Shown here: piece by piece, positions 61,768 through 64,000 of the stretch
Layout of the letters: each line of letters starts with the position of its first letter
Position numbering within the stretch: position 1 is the stretch's first letter
NCBI GenBank assembly: GCA_963807085.1
Contig: CAWEBB010000012.1
Location: 186,001-250,000, forward strand
DNA length: 64,000 nucleotides
Direction: 5' to 3'
Source: JACKII01 sp963807085
Lineage (GTDB): Bacteria > Pseudomonadota > Alphaproteobacteria > Bin95
Notes under the pieces: generated by a model
The model's database searches: none
Told to the model about the DNA's origin: nothing
The model's input: only the letters and a program-made list of their open reading frames with translations
Position numbers and translations under genes: made by a program

Positions 61768-63178
61768 CTACATCCGCTCCCAAAGCCGATGGGCCATGAT
61801 GCCGACCTGGTCCTCGACCACCTGCATCGCGTCCAGGATCATGTCCTCGCGGAAGCGCTGGCCGACGATTTGCACGCCGGACGGCCGGCCTTCGATCAGG
61901 CCGATGGGCACATTGCCCGCCGGCAGGCCCATATAGTTGATGCCATAGGAATAGATCATCGAGTTCGAAAAGATCCTTCGCGCCCTCGGCCGTCTCGTCG
62001 TGGTCGTAGTCATAGGTGGGGCTCATCAGGAACGGCGTCAGCACCAGCGGGTAGTCCTCCAGAAACACGCTCCACTGCCGCACCAGACGCGAGCGGTCAG
62101 CCACGCCCTGCATGTAGCCCTTGTAGTCCACCATCTGGCGGAACTGGTAATAGGCATCGAAGATCGCCTGAATGGTCGGGCTGCCGTGCTGGCGGGCCAG
62201 CGGGTCAAGCCCCTCCTTCACCTCCAGCATCGCGACCTCCAGCCAGGCATGGGCGGCGTCGAGCACGGAGGGAACGGGCACTTCCTCCACGGCATAGCCC
62301 GCATCGGCCAGATAGCCGGCGGCGCGGTCGATGCCGGCCACGATCTCCGGATGGATCGGGTAGCCGTGCGCTTCCTTGCAGACCGCGACCTTTACCGGCC
62401 GGGGCAGGGCAGGGCCGTCGAACGGCACCGGCGCCCACCAGGGGTCGCGCACGTCCCGGCTCGCCATGACGCGGGTCGCCATGCGCACGTCGCGCACCTC
62501 CCGGCAAATGGCGCCTTGAACGCTCATCAACTGGCTGAGCAGGCCGCGCTCTGCGGGCGCGCTGGGGTTGAAGGCCGGCACGCGGCCCATCCCCGACTTC
62601 ACCGTGGCCAGGCCGCAGCACGAGGCCGGAATGCGCAGCGAGCCCGCAATGTCGTTGCCGTGATGGATCGGCCCAATGCCGGCCGCGCAGGCGGAACTCG
62701 CGCCGCCAGACGAGCCGCCGGGCGAGGCCCGCTCGTCCCAGGGGCTGTGGGTCAGGCCGTGCAGGGGGTTGTCGGTATTGCCCCGCATGGAAAGCTCCGG
62801 GGTGTTGGTCTTGCCAAAGATGATGGCCCCCGCGTCCAGCAGGTTCTGCACTACGGGCGAGTTGCCCGGTGCGATGTTGTTCGCCAGCGCCGGCAGGCCG
62901 TTGGTGTTGGGCGTGCCCTCCAGGTCCACGTTCACCTTGATGGTCGCGGGAATGCCGTGCAGCGGCCCCCAATGCTCGCCCTTTGCCAGCGCGCGGTCGG
63001 CGTCCCCGGCCTTCGCCAGCGCCTGCTCCGAATAGTCGAAGACCACAGCGTTCAGCTTCGGATTGGTGGCCTGCATTCGCCCGACGACGGAGGTCATCAC
63101 CTCGACGCAGGAGAATTGTTTCGCGTCCAGCCCCACCCGCATCTCGACGGCGGAGAGTTTCCAGAGATCGTCGGCCAT
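61768..63178 (-). CDS. Amidase, amidase-signature family (+1 frameshift near 61963)
   Basis: An enzyme of about 470 residues of the amidase-signature family. The Ser-cisSer-Lys triad is complete: Lys81 in IPATIKVNVD, Ser156 in GGSSGG and nucleophile Ser180 in GNDIAGSLR. Near the C-terminus, after GAKDLFE, the frame shifts; removing one base near 61963 gives SMIYSYGINYMGLPAGNVPIG and the RFREDMILDAMQVVEDQV end, stopping at 61768. Family members cleave amides, including those of glutamine, aryl and fatty acids. It lies upstream of the TRAP dctP in the same direction (176-base gap), so the imported compound may be an amide or its acid. Confidence 0.87.
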
Positions 63179-63292
63179 GGGGCGGTTCCTCGCTGTTGGT
63201 CCCCGCGAGCCTAGGAGAGACCAGTCGCTCTGCGCAAGGCGGCGTTGATCCTGGCGCGGGTTTTTTCAAACTGGGTCATTGGTCCATCCCTT

Positions 63293-63388
63293 GTCCCTGG
63301 CTTGACCAGGGACCCATGCCGGAGAGTTCACCTCAAAGTGCCTATTTTGTGTGAAGCTCTCCGGCATGAACTCCCGCTTTCGCGGGAG
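63293..63388. repeat. Cluster of three palindromes (interspersed repeat)
   Basis: Three hairpins follow each other: GTCCCTGG-CTTGA-CCAGGGAC (63293-63313); ATGCCGGAGAG (63316-63326) with CTCTCCGGCAT (63357-63367); and CTCCCGC-TTTC-GCGGGAG (63371-63388). This form is typical of REP-like interspersed palindromes in Alphaproteobacteria. It lies in the 490-base gap between the divergent or convergent amidase and permease regions, which otherwise holds only a doubtful small frame. Confidence 0.65.
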
Positions 63389-63513
63389 AGGGGGTAGGAG
63401 CGGTTTTCCCGGCTCGGGAAGCATACTCACCCACCCTCCCTCGCCGATTGCACATCTCGCCCGGGCGAATTAAAATTTTTTGGGCACCGGTTAATCCACA
63501 AAGGCTCGTTTGG

Positions 63514-63660
63514 ATGCAACTTGCGCTCTATGGGGTTTTGCCCGTGCTATTGATGGCCCTCGCGCTTGCCGCGGCGATCCTTTATGGCGACGGCTCTGGG
63601 ATCAGCGCCGCCAACGCCGCCTGGGCGGGGGAGACTTTTCCGCCGATGTGCGGGTTTTAG
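63514..63660 (+). CDS. Doubtful small membrane peptide
   Basis: A 48-residue frame starting MQLALYGVLPVLLMALALAAAI, one hydrophobic helix, then GDGSGISAANAAWAGETFPPMCGF. No ribosome site and no recognised family. It could be noise or a remnant; listed only because the gap has no other gene. Confidence 0.2.
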   Translation: MQLALYGVLPVLLMALALAAAILYGDGSGISAANAAWAGETFPPMCGF

Positions 63661-63672
63661 CGCCGCCTCTGC

Positions 63673-64000
63673 CTATCGCCGGAGCCGCGGGTTCAGCACG
63701 TCGCGCAACTGGTCGCCGATCAGATTGATCGAGACGATGGTGACCAGCAGCGCGATGCCGGGAAAGAAGCTGATCCAATATTTGCCGGTCAGCATATAGT
63801 CGAAGCCGTTGGCGATCAGCAGCCCTAGCGAGGGCTCGGTCACCGGCAGGCCGATGCCGAGGAAGCTCAACGTCGCCTCCAGCGCAATGGCGCTCGCGAC
63901 CTGAACCGTGCCGACCACGATCAGCGGCGGCAATACATTCGGCAGCAGATGGCGCAGCACGATCCGCCAGGAGCTGAGGCCCAACGCCTTGGCCGCCTGG
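63673..64000 (-). CDS. Dipeptide/oligopeptide-type ABC transporter permease (DppC-like), cut by window edge
   Basis: The C-terminal about 108 residues of a permease that enters from the right edge. The coupling loop reads QAAKALGLSSWRIVLRHLLPN, the EAA motif of BPD permeases, followed by ALEATLSFLGIGLPVTEPSLGLLI and ISFFPGIALLVTIVSINLIGDQLRDVLNPRLRR, typical of DppC/OppC. An internal TTG could look like a start, but the coupling loop continues upstream of it, so it is a partial gene. Neighbours lie outside. Confidence 0.9.
   Translation of the reverse strand, partial: QAAKALGLSSWRIVLRHLLPNVLPPLIVVGTVQVASAIALEATLSFLGIGLPVTEPSLGLLIANGFDYMLTGKYWISFFPGIALLVTIVSINLIGDQLRDVLNPRLRR

Noticed and set aside
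1..64000. tRNA, rRNA, riboswitch or phage genes
   Set aside because: None could be recognised on either strand; no tRNA-like cloverleaf, rRNA segment or phage structural gene was seen by eye.

Overview
The window is high-GC DNA from an alphaproteobacterium, most likely a Rhodospirillales-type aerobic heterotroph. This rests on a Nudix hydrolase / DUF6111 / cca trio, clpS placed directly before clpA, a RegB/RegA redox two-component pair, phasin genes, an NDUFS6-like zinc-finger gene, and several DctP-family TRAP and branched-chain-type ABC transporters. No rRNA, tRNA, CRISPR array, prophage or plasmid function was seen.

Layout. 0-2.3 kb: end of a Nudix CoA pyrophosphatase, DUF6111, cca and an NTF2-like protein. 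2.4-7.5 kb: a pcaD-like hydrolase, then a Tol-like operon (tolQ, tolR, a long tolA-like gene, tolB) with no pal or cpoB behind it. 7.5-15.4 kb: dienelactone hydrolase, a D,D-carboxypeptidase with a SPOR domain, a phasin, clpS-clpA, a second phasin-like gene ending in a helix-hairpin-helix, and a SYLF lipid-binding protein. 15.8-24.9 kb: regB-regA, a phosphatase, a lipoprotein lipase, a zinc-finger protein, polA and a BisC-type molybdoenzyme. 25-26.3 kb: a decayed IS481 element. 26.8-29.2 kb: MFS permease, small lipoprotein, LLM flavoenzyme. 29.3-35.2 kb: a TRAP system with three tandem near-identical binding-protein genes followed by dctQ and dctM. 35.3-41 kb: CoA transferase, CFA synthase, epoxide hydrolase-like protein and two coupled EamA exporters. 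41-46.5 kb: a decayed IS5 element beside a 1,532-residue kexin-like RTX protease. 47-54 kb: a five-gene liv-type ABC transporter followed by a 2-oxoglutarate dioxygenase and an enolase-superfamily enzyme. 54-58.5 kb: Ca2+ antiporter, DUF3095 protein, medium-chain reductase and TauD-like dioxygenase. 58.5-63.2 kb (minus strand): a second TRAP system and an amidase. The right edge cuts a DppC-type permease.

Functionally the 26-64 kb part is dominated by uptake of small organic acids, amides or amino-acid-like compounds plus the oxygenases, hydrolases and CoA transferase that could process them. The 10-15 kb part links polyhydroxyalkanoate granules (two phasin-like genes that share an operator-like sequence) to general housekeeping genes.

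Caution: at least ten otherwise well-conserved genes are interrupted by single-base indels (about fourteen events, mostly +1). In nearly every case adding or removing one base restores the family sequence. This looks like residual assembly error rather than decay, so interrupted genes are annotated across the break with the probable site given. The two transposase remnants differ: they have stops, internal deletions and truncated ends and are real pseudogenes.
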